A stretch of DNA of 64,000 nt from Paraliobacillus ryukyuensis. Its GTDB lineage: Bacteria > Bacillota > Bacilli > Bacillales > Amphibacillaceae. Below are positions 33,792-43,789 of this stretch, one piece after another; the stretch's first letter is position 1; each line of letters opens with the position of its first letter. The notes under the pieces are model-generated. The model was given only the letters and a program-made list of their open reading frames with translations, was not told the DNA's origin and did no database searches. Location: contig NZ_QNRI01000005.1 in NCBI RefSeq assembly GCF_003315295.1, positions 73,398-137,397 on the forward strand, given 5' to 3'. Made by a program: the position numbers and the translations under genes.

Positions 33792-36767
33792 TCAAATTTC
33801 GAGTAAATGCAAATTTTTTTTCCTTAAAGACGGCATACTCCCTATTTTTTCTTTTGTAAACCAAATAATTTGGTGTGTTTCAGACAGTTCTCCAATGATG
33901 GTAACCATTGCTTCGATCCGATTTTTATCAAAATGTACAAAAGCATCATCGACAAAAAAAGGCATAGTATGGTTTCGTTGGATCAAAATACTTAAGCCAA
34001 TTCGAAGGGAAACATACAACTGATCCTTTGTTCCTTGAGATAATTCAGCAATGGTATAACGCAAACCTTGTGGATCCTCTACTAATAATGCACCATTTTC
34101 TTCATTGATCAAAACAAGGTGATAATGCCCATTAGTTAAACGTTTGAAATAGGAAGATGTATGAGCTAAGACTGTTGGTAAATAATTTTGAAAGTATAGT
34201 TGCTTCGTTTGCTTCATCTTGACTCTAGCTAATTGATACATCGTCCACTGCTTCGCTTGATGCCGCAATTCACTTTTCATCTGATGAAAACGATGTTTTT
34301 CATCCATTAAAGCATGTGAGTTTTCTAAGTTTTCCATGGTTACGTTGATGTCAGCTAGTTGTTGTTGTTTGGTTTTTATTTTATCATTTGCTGTTAACAA
34401 TGCATGTTCCATATTTTCTAACGTTGCTTGCAACTCAGATTTTGTGATAGGCTCTCCTTTAATTATATTAGACATATCTTCACCTGTCAGGACAGCTTCT
34501 AATGTTTTCCGATAGGATTTCATTTGATTATAAAGCAATTCGTATGCTTGTTTTAGTTCTCCTTTTGCTAGAAATGCTTCTTCATCGGAAACATTTGCTT
34601 TTTCCCATAATAGTCGAATTTGATTTTGGTAGGGAATCATTTTTGCATATACTTCAGCAAGCTGTTCTTCCAGCTGTTTTATCGTATCTTTTGATTGCTC
34701 TAATTGTTGGAAAAACAGTTTATGTTGATCTAACGTGCCTTTCAATTTGATTTGGATTGCTTCAATGGATGGAACGGTTTTATCCTCTGTAAAAATCGTT
34801 GTATATGATTGTCGAATTCTTGCTGCATAATCATTTTGCATTTGCCCGAGTTCTTCTACCACATTTAACAGTTTCGTATACTTTTTGGTCTGATCAATTG
34901 CTTGTATTAAATAATGGTACAACTTTGGCCAATGTTCTAATGAAACATCGTGCAAAAAAGGGAATTGAATCAACTGTACTTGTACTTTTTGATTCAATCG
35001 TTCTTGACGTTGTAAATGAAATTGTTTCGTTTCCTCTTGTTTCAATTGTTGTAAATTCAAATCTCTTAATTGATTAGCCAAAGCTTCTTGTTTTCGCTTA
35101 ATCCTTACCTGTTCCTCAATTACTTGTTTCCATTCTCCTAACGTCTCATCCGTTACTGTTCTTTTGTTTTTACCTTGGTTAAGATCATAAGATCGCATAA
35201 AAATTGGTTCCATCGATTTTATTGATGAACGACTAATCAAAAAAACAATTAAAGCTGCAGCTGTCATCCCCAGTCCAACAATGAACCAAGTTAATTGTCG
35301 GTCTAGTAATAAACCAATTACCATTGCTACGAATGCTAAACTTAATCCCAGTATAGTGAGCCATTTTGTTTGAATTTGCTTCTTCTTTTTAAATTGATAC
35401 CACTCTTCTTGTTGTTGGCTATTCAAATAAGTCTGTGTTTGATATTGTATAATTTTTTCTTCATTCTCAACGTCGTGTTTTAATTGGTCTACTCTCTCCG
35501 TCTTTAATGCCCTGCGCTCCAGGTCATCTTGTTCTTGTTGCAAATAACGAGCTTGCTCTTTAATTAATTGACCTTCTTTGTCTATATTGATTAAAGATTG
35601 GTTGATTGCTTGGTTTTCTTCTTTTAACTGAATCCAGGTGTCTTCTGTCGCAAAAGGTAAAGACAGGGATTGGATATCTGACAAGTTTAAATCTAGATTT
35701 AGTTGATTGATGTCATAGATTAACTGTTGTTCTAACTCATTTTTATCTTTCTGTTTGTATTGCAGCTGATTGGTTATATCTTTCCATCCATTAAAACCTT
35801 CCAAGGTCGCTTCTATTTCTTCCACTACCCCATCGCTTAAAATATTTTCCGACAACTGTTTGTTTTGTTGTTTTTCTTTTTCTAATTTACGCTCAAACAC
35901 GGTCGCTTCGCTGTGCAATGGGTAAAGTGATTGTTGCAATTGATCATATCGTGTTAATCCTTGTTCAGGAAAACTTATCTCATCAGGAAATGTTGCTAAT
36001 TCTTGATTTACTTGTTGAAAAGCTGCAATGGTATCAAGGTAATGTATTTTTTGTTTCAAATTTTGTAGTTGTTGGTTAAGTAACGATTGCTTGTTTTGGT
36101 GTTCTGTTATTTCTTGTTGTAATCTTTGCTTTGCTTGCTGTTTTTCTAAATAGTCTCTCGTTTCGGCTTCTCTTTTTGTGACTTCTTCTGCTTGATGAGA
36201 CAACGATTCTAGTAATTGATTGATTTTTGGCTTTTTACCTTGGGGTTTAAAATATTGATTTAACTGTTGATCTAACCATTTTTCTGTCCAATACAGTTGG
36301 TCTGTTCCAGCCATTCCTACCCCTAATAAAATTTCACCAATATCTTGTTGTTTGATTTGATGTAATTTTTGCAGCATCGTTGTATCAAAAGCGAATATAT
36401 CCAAGAATGTTTCCCTATTCACTCCTGCTAATTGTTTTGTTAACCAATCTTCCCCTTGTACATTACCATCACTAGTGTAACAACTTGCTTCTCCTTTGTT
36501 TCGATCATGCAAGCGTTCGATGGTAAACGTGCTACCATCATCTGTTTCCACCGTTAAGCGGCCACCTAGTTTACCACCCTTTTTAGGCAAAAATAAGCGA
36601 CGTTCTTTTGGTGACATTCCAAATAACATAAACAATAAAAATTGTTTTAACGTCGATTTACCTGCTTCGTTGTTACCAGATACAATCACTAGCGATTGAC
36701 TTGATAAATCAAATTGTTTATTTTCCCATTTTCCAAAACCGAATATATTGATTTGTTTTATCTTCAT
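33792..36767 (-). CDS. yhaN: YhaN, SbcC/Rad50-like ATPase
   Basis: This 991-residue SMC-type protein has Walker A GNNEAGKST at 31-39, long coiled coils (about 180-460 and 560-830), and a C-terminal ABC head with ELSQGTKDQLYVSLR (signature) and MPFFVDDAFVHFD (Walker B). Unusually for a Rad50 relative, a hydrophobic stretch at about 468-510 looks like two membrane helices, as in B. subtilis YhaN. Its ATG overlaps the yhaO stop (ATGA), so it is coupled to its nuclease partner. Its role is likely in DNA end processing or nucleoid-membrane DNA repair. Confidence 0.9.
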   Translation of the reverse strand: MKIKQINIFGFGKWENKQFDLSSQSLVIVSGNNEAGKSTLKQFLLFMLFGMSPKERRLFLPKKGGKLGGRLTVETDDGSTFTIERLHDRNKGEASCYTSDGNVQGEDWLTKQLAGVNRETFLDIFAFDTTMLQKLHQIKQQDIGEILLGVGMAGTDQLYWTEKWLDQQLNQYFKPQGKKPKINQLLESLSHQAEEVTKREAETRDYLEKQQAKQRLQQEITEHQNKQSLLNQQLQNLKQKIHYLDTIAAFQQVNQELATFPDEISFPEQGLTRYDQLQQSLYPLHSEATVFERKLEKEKQQNKQLSENILSDGVVEEIEATLEGFNGWKDITNQLQYKQKDKNELEQQLIYDINQLNLDLNLSDIQSLSLPFATEDTWIQLKEENQAINQSLINIDKEGQLIKEQARYLQQEQDDLERRALKTERVDQLKHDVENEEKIIQYQTQTYLNSQQQEEWYQFKKKKQIQTKWLTILGLSLAFVAMVIGLLLDRQLTWFIVGLGMTAAALIVFLISRSSIKSMEPIFMRSYDLNQGKNKRTVTDETLGEWKQVIEEQVRIKRKQEALANQLRDLNLQQLKQEETKQFHLQRQERLNQKVQVQLIQFPFLHDVSLEHWPKLYHYLIQAIDQTKKYTKLLNVVEELGQMQNDYAARIRQSYTTIFTEDKTVPSIEAIQIKLKGTLDQHKLFFQQLEQSKDTIKQLEEQLAEVYAKMIPYQNQIRLLWEKANVSDEEAFLAKGELKQAYELLYNQMKSYRKTLEAVLTGEDMSNIIKGEPITKSELQATLENMEHALLTANDKIKTKQQQLADINVTMENLENSHALMDEKHRFHQMKSELRHQAKQWTMYQLARVKMKQTKQLYFQNYLPTVLAHTSSYFKRLTNGHYHLVLINEENGALLVEDPQGLRYTIAELSQGTKDQLYVSLRIGLSILIQRNHTMPFFVDDAFVHFDKNRIEAMVTIIGELSETHQIIWFTKEKIGSMPSLRKKNLHLLEI

Positions 36768-37999
36768 TCGCTATGCTTCCTTGTTAATTGATATAATAAA
36801 ATGTTTTCCGCTTCTTCGTTAAGTTCCATTTTTTCTTCATCTGTTAATTGATCTAATAATTTTCGCGCCTCTTGATGTTTCCATAATGGAGCAAGTGCAG
36901 CATCCAATTCATCGATGCCTGGAGAAAGTTGTAACAATTGTGCTAAAAAATGTTCGCCTTGCCGATAATCGGCTTTATCTAATTGGCCTTGCCCAATGAG
37001 TTCTACCTGTTGAATCCAGACCCAATTAGTGGTTTTCATCATGGCTTCATTTATAAAATCTACCAAATCCACTAACATTTCTTCATAATAAAAGTGCTTT
37101 ACTTCGTTTGTATATTGTTCTAACGCAATCCAAACAAAAGTTTTACCATAGAAAGACAATTGTTTCACTGTTTCATGAAGAAGTTGCTCAACTGCTGATA
37201 GTGCAGTTACTGAACGAACATTTAACGTAACCCGCTCAAATCGTATCGCTTGCAAAGGAATAAATGTCATGGCTACTTCCTTACGATCTAATTCTACATA
37301 ATAGCAACCTTTTTCTCCAGTTTCTTTTTTTGATCGCCCTTGTATATTACCTGAATATACAATTGGTGGGGACTGACGGCATTCTCGGCGTTGATGAATA
37401 TGACCTAACGCCCAGTAGTCAAACCCTTTATCAGCCAGTTCGTTCAGTTTAAAGGGCGCATATGTATCATGATCGGTATTTTGTTCCACACTACCATGCA
37501 ACATCCCAATATGATAGGGTGTTGATGTTTGTTTAACAAATTGACTTGTCTTATTTTCAAATACAGCTTGATTTCGATAGCTAAAACCATAGATGGTTGC
37601 AAGTGGTTGATCGTCTTTGTGATAGATAAATGTTGTTACATTTTCATCGGTAAAAAGATGCACATTAGTTGGAAAATCCAGATTCGTCCACCCACGTTGA
37701 ATATAATCATGATTACCGAATGAAATATAGACTTTAATCTGGTGGTCATTCAGTCGTCTACAGGCATCTAAAAACTTCATTTGTGCATACACACTTTGAA
37801 TACTTTGATCAAACACATCTCCCACCATTAGAATAAATTCAACTTGTTTATCAATTGCTGTCTTTACTAATTGATCTAATGCTCGATAAGTACTTTGTTT
37901 TACTTCTTTCACTAATGAATCTGGTAAATGTTCTAATCCTTTAAATGGACTATCAATATGTAAATCCGCACAATGTATAAAACGGAGTTTAGTTGTCAT
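36764..37999 (-). CDS. yhaO: YhaO, SbcD/Mre11-like nuclease
   Basis: The 411-residue metallophosphoesterase partner of YhaN has all phosphoesterase motifs: IHCADLHIDSPF, MVGDVFDQS, SFGNHDYIQRG, GMLHGSVE and GHIHQR. ATG 37999 has AGAGAGG upstream. The in-frame extension to 38062 is rejected. It is the first gene of yhaO-yhaN. Confidence 0.91.
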   Translation of the reverse strand: MTTKLRFIHCADLHIDSPFKGLEHLPDSLVKEVKQSTYRALDQLVKTAIDKQVEFILMVGDVFDQSIQSVYAQMKFLDACRRLNDHQIKVYISFGNHDYIQRGWTNLDFPTNVHLFTDENVTTFIYHKDDQPLATIYGFSYRNQAVFENKTSQFVKQTSTPYHIGMLHGSVEQNTDHDTYAPFKLNELADKGFDYWALGHIHQRRECRQSPPIVYSGNIQGRSKKETGEKGCYYVELDRKEVAMTFIPLQAIRFERVTLNVRSVTALSAVEQLLHETVKQLSFYGKTFVWIALEQYTNEVKHFYYEEMLVDLVDFINEAMMKTTNWVWIQQVELIGQGQLDKADYRQGEHFLAQLLQLSPGIDELDAALAPLWKHQEARKLLDQLTDEEKMELNEEAENILLYQLTRKHSE

Positions 38000-38125
38000 A
38001 AATCGTTTCCTCTCTAAACTATGGATTGCTATTATTGTATCAGACAACAAAAACGAATGCACGTTCGATTAATTTTATTAAACAACATACGAAGAGCCCT
38101 GCTAGTAGCAAGGCTCATAAAAAAG

Positions 38126-39382
38126 TTATTCTTTTTTTGATAACTGCAATGCTTTCTTAAAATCTTTGATTGAAGAAGCGCGACCATACATTAACACGCC
38201 CCCACGATAAACTCGAGCACCAATAATGGCGAGAATGGTTATAGTAACCACCATAATTAAGATACTTAAAATTGGTTGCCAAAACGGAATGTCTAGCATC
38301 CCCACCCTTAAGAACATTACCATTGGTGTAAAGAATGGGATATAGGATGTGATCGCAATAAAGCTATTGTCTGGATTGTTCAATCCAAAGATAGAAATCA
38401 TAAATGCGATGATAATTAAAAACATTATTGGTGTCATCATTTGCTGCACATCTTCCATGCGACTAACTAATGAACCTAGCATGGCCATCAGTGTAGCATA
38501 TAGCAAATAGCCTAACAAAAAGAAGATGATAGCATAGACAAAAGTAGAAATTGGTGTATCGGCAAAACCTAACGCTGTTAATATTTCATTGTCTTGTTTC
38601 TGTTGCATTAGTGAAAAACCTACAATAAAGGTTAGCCCTATCTGCGTTAAACCCAGTAAAGCAATTCCAATGATTTTGGCAAACATTTGACTTACCGGGG
38701 GAGAACTAGAAATTAAAATTTCCATAACACGAGATGATTTTTCATTTGCAATGTCAACAGCAATCATATTTCCATAGACAATAACCGTAATATATAGAAG
38801 AAACAGCATGATGTAGACTAGTCCACGTGCACTATTTAATTCTTCTTCTGTTTTTGCAGTTGTTCCATCCTCTTTTTCAATAGCTACCGTATCAAACGAA
38901 ACAGGAGCATAAATGGACTGGATCACCGACTGCTCAACGCCAGCTTGATTGGTTGCCATTGCAACTTTAATTTGCTGTAATTGATTTTCAAGCATTGTAG
39001 AAATTGAAGTGTTCGCTAATTGGTCGGTGTGGTAGGAACCAACTGGTAAGTTTTCTTGATTGTATGCTATCTCTAGCACTCCTACATATTCTCCTGACCT
39101 TACTAGTTCTTCTACTTCAGATAAAGAACCATCATAAGCTTCTAGCGTCACATTATTGTCCAATTGTTTGACACTTTCTTCCAATGAATCAAATACGGTA
39201 TCTGTATTATCAATCACAGCGACAACATCTGTTTCATCCTCTTGATCAAATAACTCAACTATTGATTGAATATTTGCCATACCAATAACGAATAAGAGAA
39301 AAATTGCTGTAGTAATAATAAATGATTTGGATTTAAAGCGAGTCCAATAACTGTGACCTAATACAATCCAAAATTTATTCAT
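38126..39382 (-). CDS. yhaP: ABC exporter permease (YhaP/NatB-like)
   Basis: The 418-residue permease has one N-terminal membrane helix (about 18-40), a large extracytoplasmic domain (about 45-165), then five helices in the C-terminal half, the NatB layout. ATG 39382 lies within the last codons of the ATPase gene, so translation is coupled. It resembles the Na+/antibiotic exporter NatB. The substrate is unknown. Confidence 0.88.
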   Translation of the reverse strand: MNKFWIVLGHSYWTRFKSKSFIITTAIFLLFVIGMANIQSIVELFDQEDETDVVAVIDNTDTVFDSLEESVKQLDNNVTLEAYDGSLSEVEELVRSGEYVGVLEIAYNQENLPVGSYHTDQLANTSISTMLENQLQQIKVAMATNQAGVEQSVIQSIYAPVSFDTVAIEKEDGTTAKTEEELNSARGLVYIMLFLLYITVIVYGNMIAVDIANEKSSRVMEILISSSPPVSQMFAKIIGIALLGLTQIGLTFIVGFSLMQQKQDNEILTALGFADTPISTFVYAIIFFLLGYLLYATLMAMLGSLVSRMEDVQQMMTPIMFLIIIAFMISIFGLNNPDNSFIAITSYIPFFTPMVMFLRVGMLDIPFWQPILSILIMVVTITILAIIGARVYRGGVLMYGRASSIKDFKKALQLSKKE

Positions 39383-40274
39383 ACGATTCACCTGCTTTCT
39401 CAATGAAAATATCATTTAATGAAGGCTCTTCTAGTTCAAATCGACGAATAAATCCTTTATCATGCAAGGCTTGTAATACCTTTTGCGAGATAGCTTCACT
39501 TTCAATTTGAAGCTTACAGCCCTCAGTATATTTCTTTATTGCTACTACACCAGGAATATCTTTCAAGAAATCAAGATCAAAGTCGGCATGCACAAACAAA
39601 TTTTTCTTTCCAAACGATCGTTTAATTTCTTTTAATGCGCCGTGTACAACTGGTTTCCCATGTTGCATAATGCAAAGATGTTCACACAATTCTTCCACAT
39701 GAGCCATTTGATGGGAAGAAAATACAATCGATGTGCCTGAATTAGCTAGATCAACCACTGCTTCTTTTAACATCTCTACGTTAACTGGATCCAAGCCTGT
39801 GAATGGTTCATCTAAAATAAGTAGTTTCGGATTATGTATGACGGCAGAAATGAATTGAATCTTCTGTTGGTTTCCTTTAGATAATTCTTCAACTTTCTTG
39901 TCGAGATATTCTGGTACTTTAAATCGTTCCAGCCATTTTTTTAATGCTGGTATAATGTCATTTTTCTTCATACCACGTAATCGCGCTAAATAAATAATTT
40001 GCTCACTTACTTTTAATTTTAGGTACAATCCTCTTTCTTCTGGCAGATAACCAATTTGATTACTTTTACTATAGTCAATAGTTTCCCCATTCCATGTAAC
40101 TTGACCATCAGTTGGATCAATTAGTCCTAAAATCATACGGAATGTTGTTGTTTTACCTGCACCATTTGCTCCTAAAAAGCCAAATATTTGTTTTTCAGGT
40201 ATTTCTAATGACAGGTGATCTACAGCAGTAAATGTACCATATTTTTTGGTGACATCTTCTAACTTTAATGACAT
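39375..40274 (-). CDS. yhaQ: ABC exporter ATPase (YhaQ/NatA-like)
   Basis: The 299-residue ATPase has Walker A GANGAGKTT, the signature variant LSKGNQQKIQF, Walker B LLILDEPFTGLDP and SSHQMAHVEELC. It pairs with the downstream permease, as in B. subtilis yhaQ-yhaP next to yhaO-yhaN. It is probably a NatAB-type exporter. Confidence 0.9.
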   Translation of the reverse strand: MSLKLEDVTKKYGTFTAVDHLSLEIPEKQIFGFLGANGAGKTTTFRMILGLIDPTDGQVTWNGETIDYSKSNQIGYLPEERGLYLKLKVSEQIIYLARLRGMKKNDIIPALKKWLERFKVPEYLDKKVEELSKGNQQKIQFISAVIHNPKLLILDEPFTGLDPVNVEMLKEAVVDLANSGTSIVFSSHQMAHVEELCEHLCIMQHGKPVVHGALKEIKRSFGKKNLFVHADFDLDFLKDIPGVVAIKKYTEGCKLQIESEAISQKVLQALHDKGFIRRFELEEPSLNDIFIEKAGESYE

Positions 40275-40378
40275 CTTTTCCTCACTCCTTCGTTTTCTCT
40301 TTATTAATTATACGAAAAGGAAGTTAAAACGTTTCGTAAAATTGAGTTATTATTTACCATCATTTAAGATTTTAAAAA

Positions 40379-40405
40379 ATCTCGCTATGTGAACCATAAC
40401 GAGAT
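40379..40405 (-). terminator. Terminator of yheA
   Basis: ATCTCGCTATG pairs with CATAACGAGAT (one G-U). A T-run follows on the minus strand. Confidence 0.8.
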
Positions 40406-40417
40406 CGCTTCGATTAC

Positions 40418-40771
40418 TTATTCTTGTTCTTGTACACCATATAAATCTTCTAATGGCTTGGTAATAATTTTACTTACATCGTTAATTAACACGTTTAAGC
40501 GTTGTTCTTCTTCCATTAGTTTAGAGATTTGCTCATGTTGTTGAACAGTTTCCACAACTTTACGTGCTTGCTCTATCTCCTCTTCGGTGATTTCTTGTCC
40601 TTGCATTTGTTTTTCTTGCAATTCAATTTGCGTATTGCGGAAATCATCGAACATTTTCTTTGCAATTTCATCCGCCATTACGGTTTCATATGCTTCCTTC
40701 AGTGCTTGAAATTCATCACTGTTACGAATTGCTTTTTCTAATTCATATGCGCTATCATAGATATTTGCCAT
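40418..40771 (-). CDS. yheA: YheA, YlbF/YmcA-family protein
   Basis: This 117-residue all-helical protein (YDSAYELEKAIRNSDEFQAL, RKVVETVQQHEQISKLM) belongs to the YlbF/YmcA family. YlbF and YmcA with YaaT form a complex that stimulates RNase Y and phosphorelay-dependent development. YheA itself has no established role. It is monocistronic with its own terminator. Confidence 0.87.
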   Translation of the reverse strand: MANIYDSAYELEKAIRNSDEFQALKEAYETVMADEIAKKMFDDFRNTQIELQEKQMQGQEITEEEIEQARKVVETVQQHEQISKLMEEEQRLNVLINDVSKIITKPLEDLYGVQEQE

Positions 40772-41002
40772 TTAAAAAAATCCTCCTAGAATTATTGCTT
40801 ACCTTTACACTATATCAAACCTATTTTAATTATCCAACCGTGAGAGAATAATTCCTTGATTTCACCCAATTCTAACAACTTTATCAAAAGACAAAATTAA
40901 ATATTTTTTCTAGTTCATGGTTTGTTATAATATGATGAGAGAGAAATATTTTTCAATTTATTTCTTTGTAAACGCAACCAAAAATAAGAAAGAGGATGAA
41001 CT

Positions 41003-41899
41003 ATGTTAAAACAATTGAAAGCAATTTTTCCTTCTCTTATACATGGAGCTTATACGAACACGATAGATAAACAAGCTTACCTCTGGTTTACCACACCTGC
41101 TGATGAAGTGATTGGCATTAATAAAACAGAGATAACTGACAAAGATAAAGCCCTATTATTGACTTTTCTTACTCCATATAATGGTGTTCAACAACCAACT
41201 TCAGAAGCAGAAAAATATTGGTCATCTTATTTATTTCATAATCAAATCTTTCAACGAAAACAGCAATCAACTACCTATCGTTTTATTTTCTTTTCGCTAT
41301 CTGATCCCCCAGTTGATGTAGCTGATTTTCAAGAGGCAATTCATGCCTTGTTTCCCAAACATGTGCCTATCTTGTGGGAAACACCTTTAGACGGAGTTAT
41401 TATTGAAGAAGAGAAGCCCCCGGTAGATGAAGAAATTGACTATGCTAATATTATTGATGTGTTTAGTAGTGATTTTTATTTAGACCTTCAACTGTTTATT
41501 AGCCCTTTTTTTAACGAGATATCCAAAGCGAATGCATACTACCATTGGTTAAAAAAAGCGTATGAATTAAGTAAACATACAAATAAAAAGTCTGTTGTTG
41601 ATTATACAGAAATTATTCCGTTGCTATTCAAGCCTTCACTCACAGAAAACGACTATAAGCTAATGGTAGATACTGTTTTACAAGAAACACGAGAAGATGA
41701 AACACTTCTTGAAACGATTCAAACTTTTTTAGAATGTAATTCCAATGTAAGTCTAACTGCTAAAAAAATGTATATGCACCGCAACAGTTTACAATATCGA
41801 ATTGAAAAATTCATTGAAAAAACAACGATCGATGTAAAACAATTTACCAATGCGGTATCAGTGTATTTAATCTTGTTACTCAAACAAAAAATTGATTAA
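41003..41899 (+). CDS. PucR-type helix-turn-helix regulator
   Basis: The 298-residue protein has no recognisable sensor in the first 220 residues. The last 60 (LLETIQTFLECNSNVSLTAK to SLQYRIEKFIEKTTIDV) form the PucR/CdaR C-terminal helix-turn-helix. AGAGGATG precedes ATG 41003. It lies 124 bp upstream of the UgpC/MsmX ATPase gene in the same direction, so control of sugar-transport energisation is possible. No ligand can be named. Confidence 0.75.
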   Translation: MLKQLKAIFPSLIHGAYTNTIDKQAYLWFTTPADEVIGINKTEITDKDKALLLTFLTPYNGVQQPTSEAEKYWSSYLFHNQIFQRKQQSTTYRFIFFSLSDPPVDVADFQEAIHALFPKHVPILWETPLDGVIIEEEKPPVDEEIDYANIIDVFSSDFYLDLQLFISPFFNEISKANAYYHWLKKAYELSKHTNKKSVVDYTEIIPLLFKPSLTENDYKLMVDTVLQETREDETLLETIQTFLECNSNVSLTAKKMYMHRNSLQYRIEKFIEKTTIDVKQFTNAVSVYLILLLKQKID

Positions 41900-41990
41900 C
41901 TTATGTAAGCGTGCACAAAACAAGTTCCATTTTTTGTGCATACTTACCATTTACCTATATGATAGCTTGACGTACACTAAGTATATAAAA

Positions 41991-42003
41991 TGAAACGCTT
42001 TCA
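41991..42003 (+). promoter_or_regulatory. Near-cre dyad before ugpC
   Basis: TGAAACGCTTTCA lies 20 bp before the start codon. It is one base shorter than the CcpA consensus TGWAANCGNTNWCA, so it is a weak candidate for catabolite repression. Confidence 0.3.
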
Positions 42004-42023
42004 AAAACTTAGGAGGGTATCTA

Positions 42024-43127
42024 ATGGCACAGTTAGCATTAAAACATATTGATAAAGTATATGAAAAAGGTACATTAAAAGCAGTAAATGATTTTAATCT
42101 TGACATAGCGGATAAAGAATTTATTGTGTTTGTTGGTCCATCTGGTTGTGGTAAATCTACTACGCTACGTATGATTGCTGGTTTAGAGGACATTACAGAT
42201 GGAGAATTCTATATTGATGATACATTAATGAATGATGTTGCTCCTAAAGATCGTGATATTGCAATGGTATTCCAAAACTATGCATTATATCCACATATGA
42301 ATGTATATGATAATATGGCGTTCGGTCTAAAGCTTCGTAAATTCAAAAAAGACGAGATTGACAAACGTGTACAAAACGCAGCTAAAATTCTTGGATTAGA
42401 TGCATACTTGGATCGTAAACCAAAAGCATTATCAGGTGGGCAACGTCAACGTGTAGCATTAGGTCGTGCGATTGTGCGTGATGCAAAAGTTTTCTTGATG
42501 GATGAACCTTTATCTAACTTGGATGCAAAACTACGTGTACAAATGCGTGCAGAAATCCAAAAATTACACAAACGTTTACAAACAACAACAATCTATGTTA
42601 CACATGATCAAACAGAAGCGATGACAATGGCATCACGTCTTGTTGTAATGAAAGATGGTGTTATCCAACAAGTTGGTGCACCAAAAGAAGTATATGATAA
42701 ACCAAACAATGTGTTTGTTGGCGGCTTTATTGGTTCACCTTCTATGAACTTCTTTAGTGGCGTATTAGAAGAAGGAAAATTTGCAATAAATGATGAGGTC
42801 AAACTTGATGTACCTGAAGGAAAAATGAAAATTCTTCGTGAACAAGGTTACATTGGAAAAGAACTAGTTCTTGGTGTTCGTCCAGAAGATATGCATGATG
42901 AACCTGTTTTCATCGATGCTAACCCGGGATCTACCATTACGGCTACAATTGATGTAGCTGAGTTAATGGGATCAGAATCTTACTTATATTCCAAACTAGC
43001 TGATCAAGACTTTATCGCTAGAGTTGATTCACGTTCCGACATTCAAGGTGGAGAACAAGTAAAATTAGCACTAAACATGCATAAGGCACACTTTTTCGAT
43101 AATGATAGTGAATTGCGAATTAAATAG
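42024..43127 (+). CDS. ugpC: Shared sugar ABC transporter ATPase (UgpC/MsmX family)
   Basis: The 367-residue ATPase has Walker [10 protein letters not shown], signature [14 protein letters not shown], Walker [15 protein letters not shown] and a C-terminal TOBE/regulatory domain ([14 protein letters not shown]). MsmX-type ATPases energise several carbohydrate importers that lack their own ATPase. It stands alone with no permease genes nearby, which supports the shared-subunit role. It has its own terminator. Confidence 0.9.
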   Translation: MAQLALKHIDKVYEKGTLKAVNDFNLDIADKEFIVFVGPSGCGKSTTLRMIAGLEDITDGEFYIDDTLMNDVAPKDRDIAMVFQNYALYPHMNVYDNMAFGLKLRKFKKDEIDKRVQNAAKILGLDAYLDRKPKALSGGQRQRVALGRAIVRDAKVFLMDEPLSNLDAKLRVQMRAEIQKLHKRLQTTTIYVTHDQTEAMTMASRLVVMKDGVIQQVGAPKEVYDKPNNVFVGGFIGSPSMNFFSGVLEEGKFAINDEVKLDVPEGKMKILREQGYIGKELVLGVRPEDMHDEPVFIDANPGSTITATIDVAELMGSESYLYSKLADQDFIARVDSRSDIQGGEQVKLALNMHKAHFFDNDSELRIK

Positions 43128-43136
43128 TATTATATC

Positions 43137-43164
43137 AAAAGTAGCGGATGCTTCCGCTACTTTT
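43137..43164. terminator. Bidirectional terminator after ugpC
   Basis: AAAAGTAGCGGA pairs with TCCGCTACTTTT around a four-base loop. Confidence 0.9.
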
Positions 43165-43166
43165 GA

Positions 43167-43421
43167 TTATGTGATAAAAACTTCCTGCAATGCTATTTGC
43201 TGTTCATTTTCACAATTAGGGCATTGATAAAGATGTAAACAGCTATGTTGCTCTAGAGAATGTGGGTCCCCATCTACCTGCTTGATGTGCTCGTCATCCA
43301 TATACGGCGTATAATCATCAAATTGATCAGCAATTTTGCCCATATCTACCATAGCTGAACCACAATTCACACAACTTTTCTCTTTTTCTTCTATGCCGTT
43401 ACACGCTAAACAAATGTACAT
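43167..43421 (-). CDS. Zinc-ribbon protein, 84 aa
   Basis: This small cytosolic protein has three CxxC pairs: CLAC near residue 4, CVNC near 17, and CPNC near 68. They are separated by an acidic segment (DDYTPYMDDEH). The cysteines are consistent with one or two zinc ribbons. I do not recognise a named family. GAGGTAGCGGAG supports the ATG at 43421. Confidence 0.65.
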   Translation of the reverse strand: MYICLACNGIEEKEKSCVNCGSAMVDMGKIADQFDDYTPYMDDEHIKQVDGDPHSLEQHSCLHLYQCPNCENEQQIALQEVFIT

Positions 43422-43467
43422 ACTCCGCTACCTCATTTATTAATCATACTGTAGACAAACCTCATCT

Positions 43468-43495
43468 AAAAAAGGAGCACAAGTAGTGCCCCTTT
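43468..43495 (-). terminator. Terminator of the SASP gene
   Basis: AAAGGAGCAC pairs with GTGCCCCTTT. A T-run follows on the minus strand. Confidence 0.85.
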
Positions 43496-43514
43496 ATAGC
43501 CATATACTATTCAA

Positions 43515-43715
43515 TTATTGTTGTGAGCCAAATTGTTGTTCCGCTTGTTGTACTAAACGTTTGGTGATTTCTCCACCAACGGAACCATTTGCTCTAGCTG
43601 TTTCACTTGCTCCTAGTGAAACACCGAATTCCTGAGCAATTTCATACTTCATTTGATCCAAAGCTTGCTCAATTCCAGGGACTAGTAATTGGTTAGATCG
43701 AGTTTGATCAGCCAT
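43515..43715 (-). CDS. Alpha/beta-type small acid-soluble spore protein
   Basis: The 66-residue protein has the two SASP signatures: the GPR protease site region [12 protein letters not shown] (about 24-35) and [16 protein letters not shown] (about 41-56). Such proteins coat spore DNA and protect it from UV and heat, and are degraded by GPR at germination. It shows that the organism forms endospores. It would be expressed in the forespore. Confidence 0.95.
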   Translation of the reverse strand: MADQTRSNQLLVPGIEQALDQMKYEIAQEFGVSLGASETARANGSVGGEITKRLVQQAEQQFGSQQ

Positions 43716-43789
43716 CTTTACTCACCTCCTATAAGCATAGTGTGAGCAAAAATGAAAAAGTTATGATATCAATTCTTGGACACGTTTCC

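Noticed and set aside
38092-38117. Terminator after yhaP
   Set aside because: The hairpin GAGCC...GGCTC is present, but on the minus strand the T-run precedes rather than follows it, so it is not a classical terminator.
41991-42003. A confident CcpA cre site
   Set aside because: The dyad is one base shorter than the consensus; it is kept only as a low-confidence feature.
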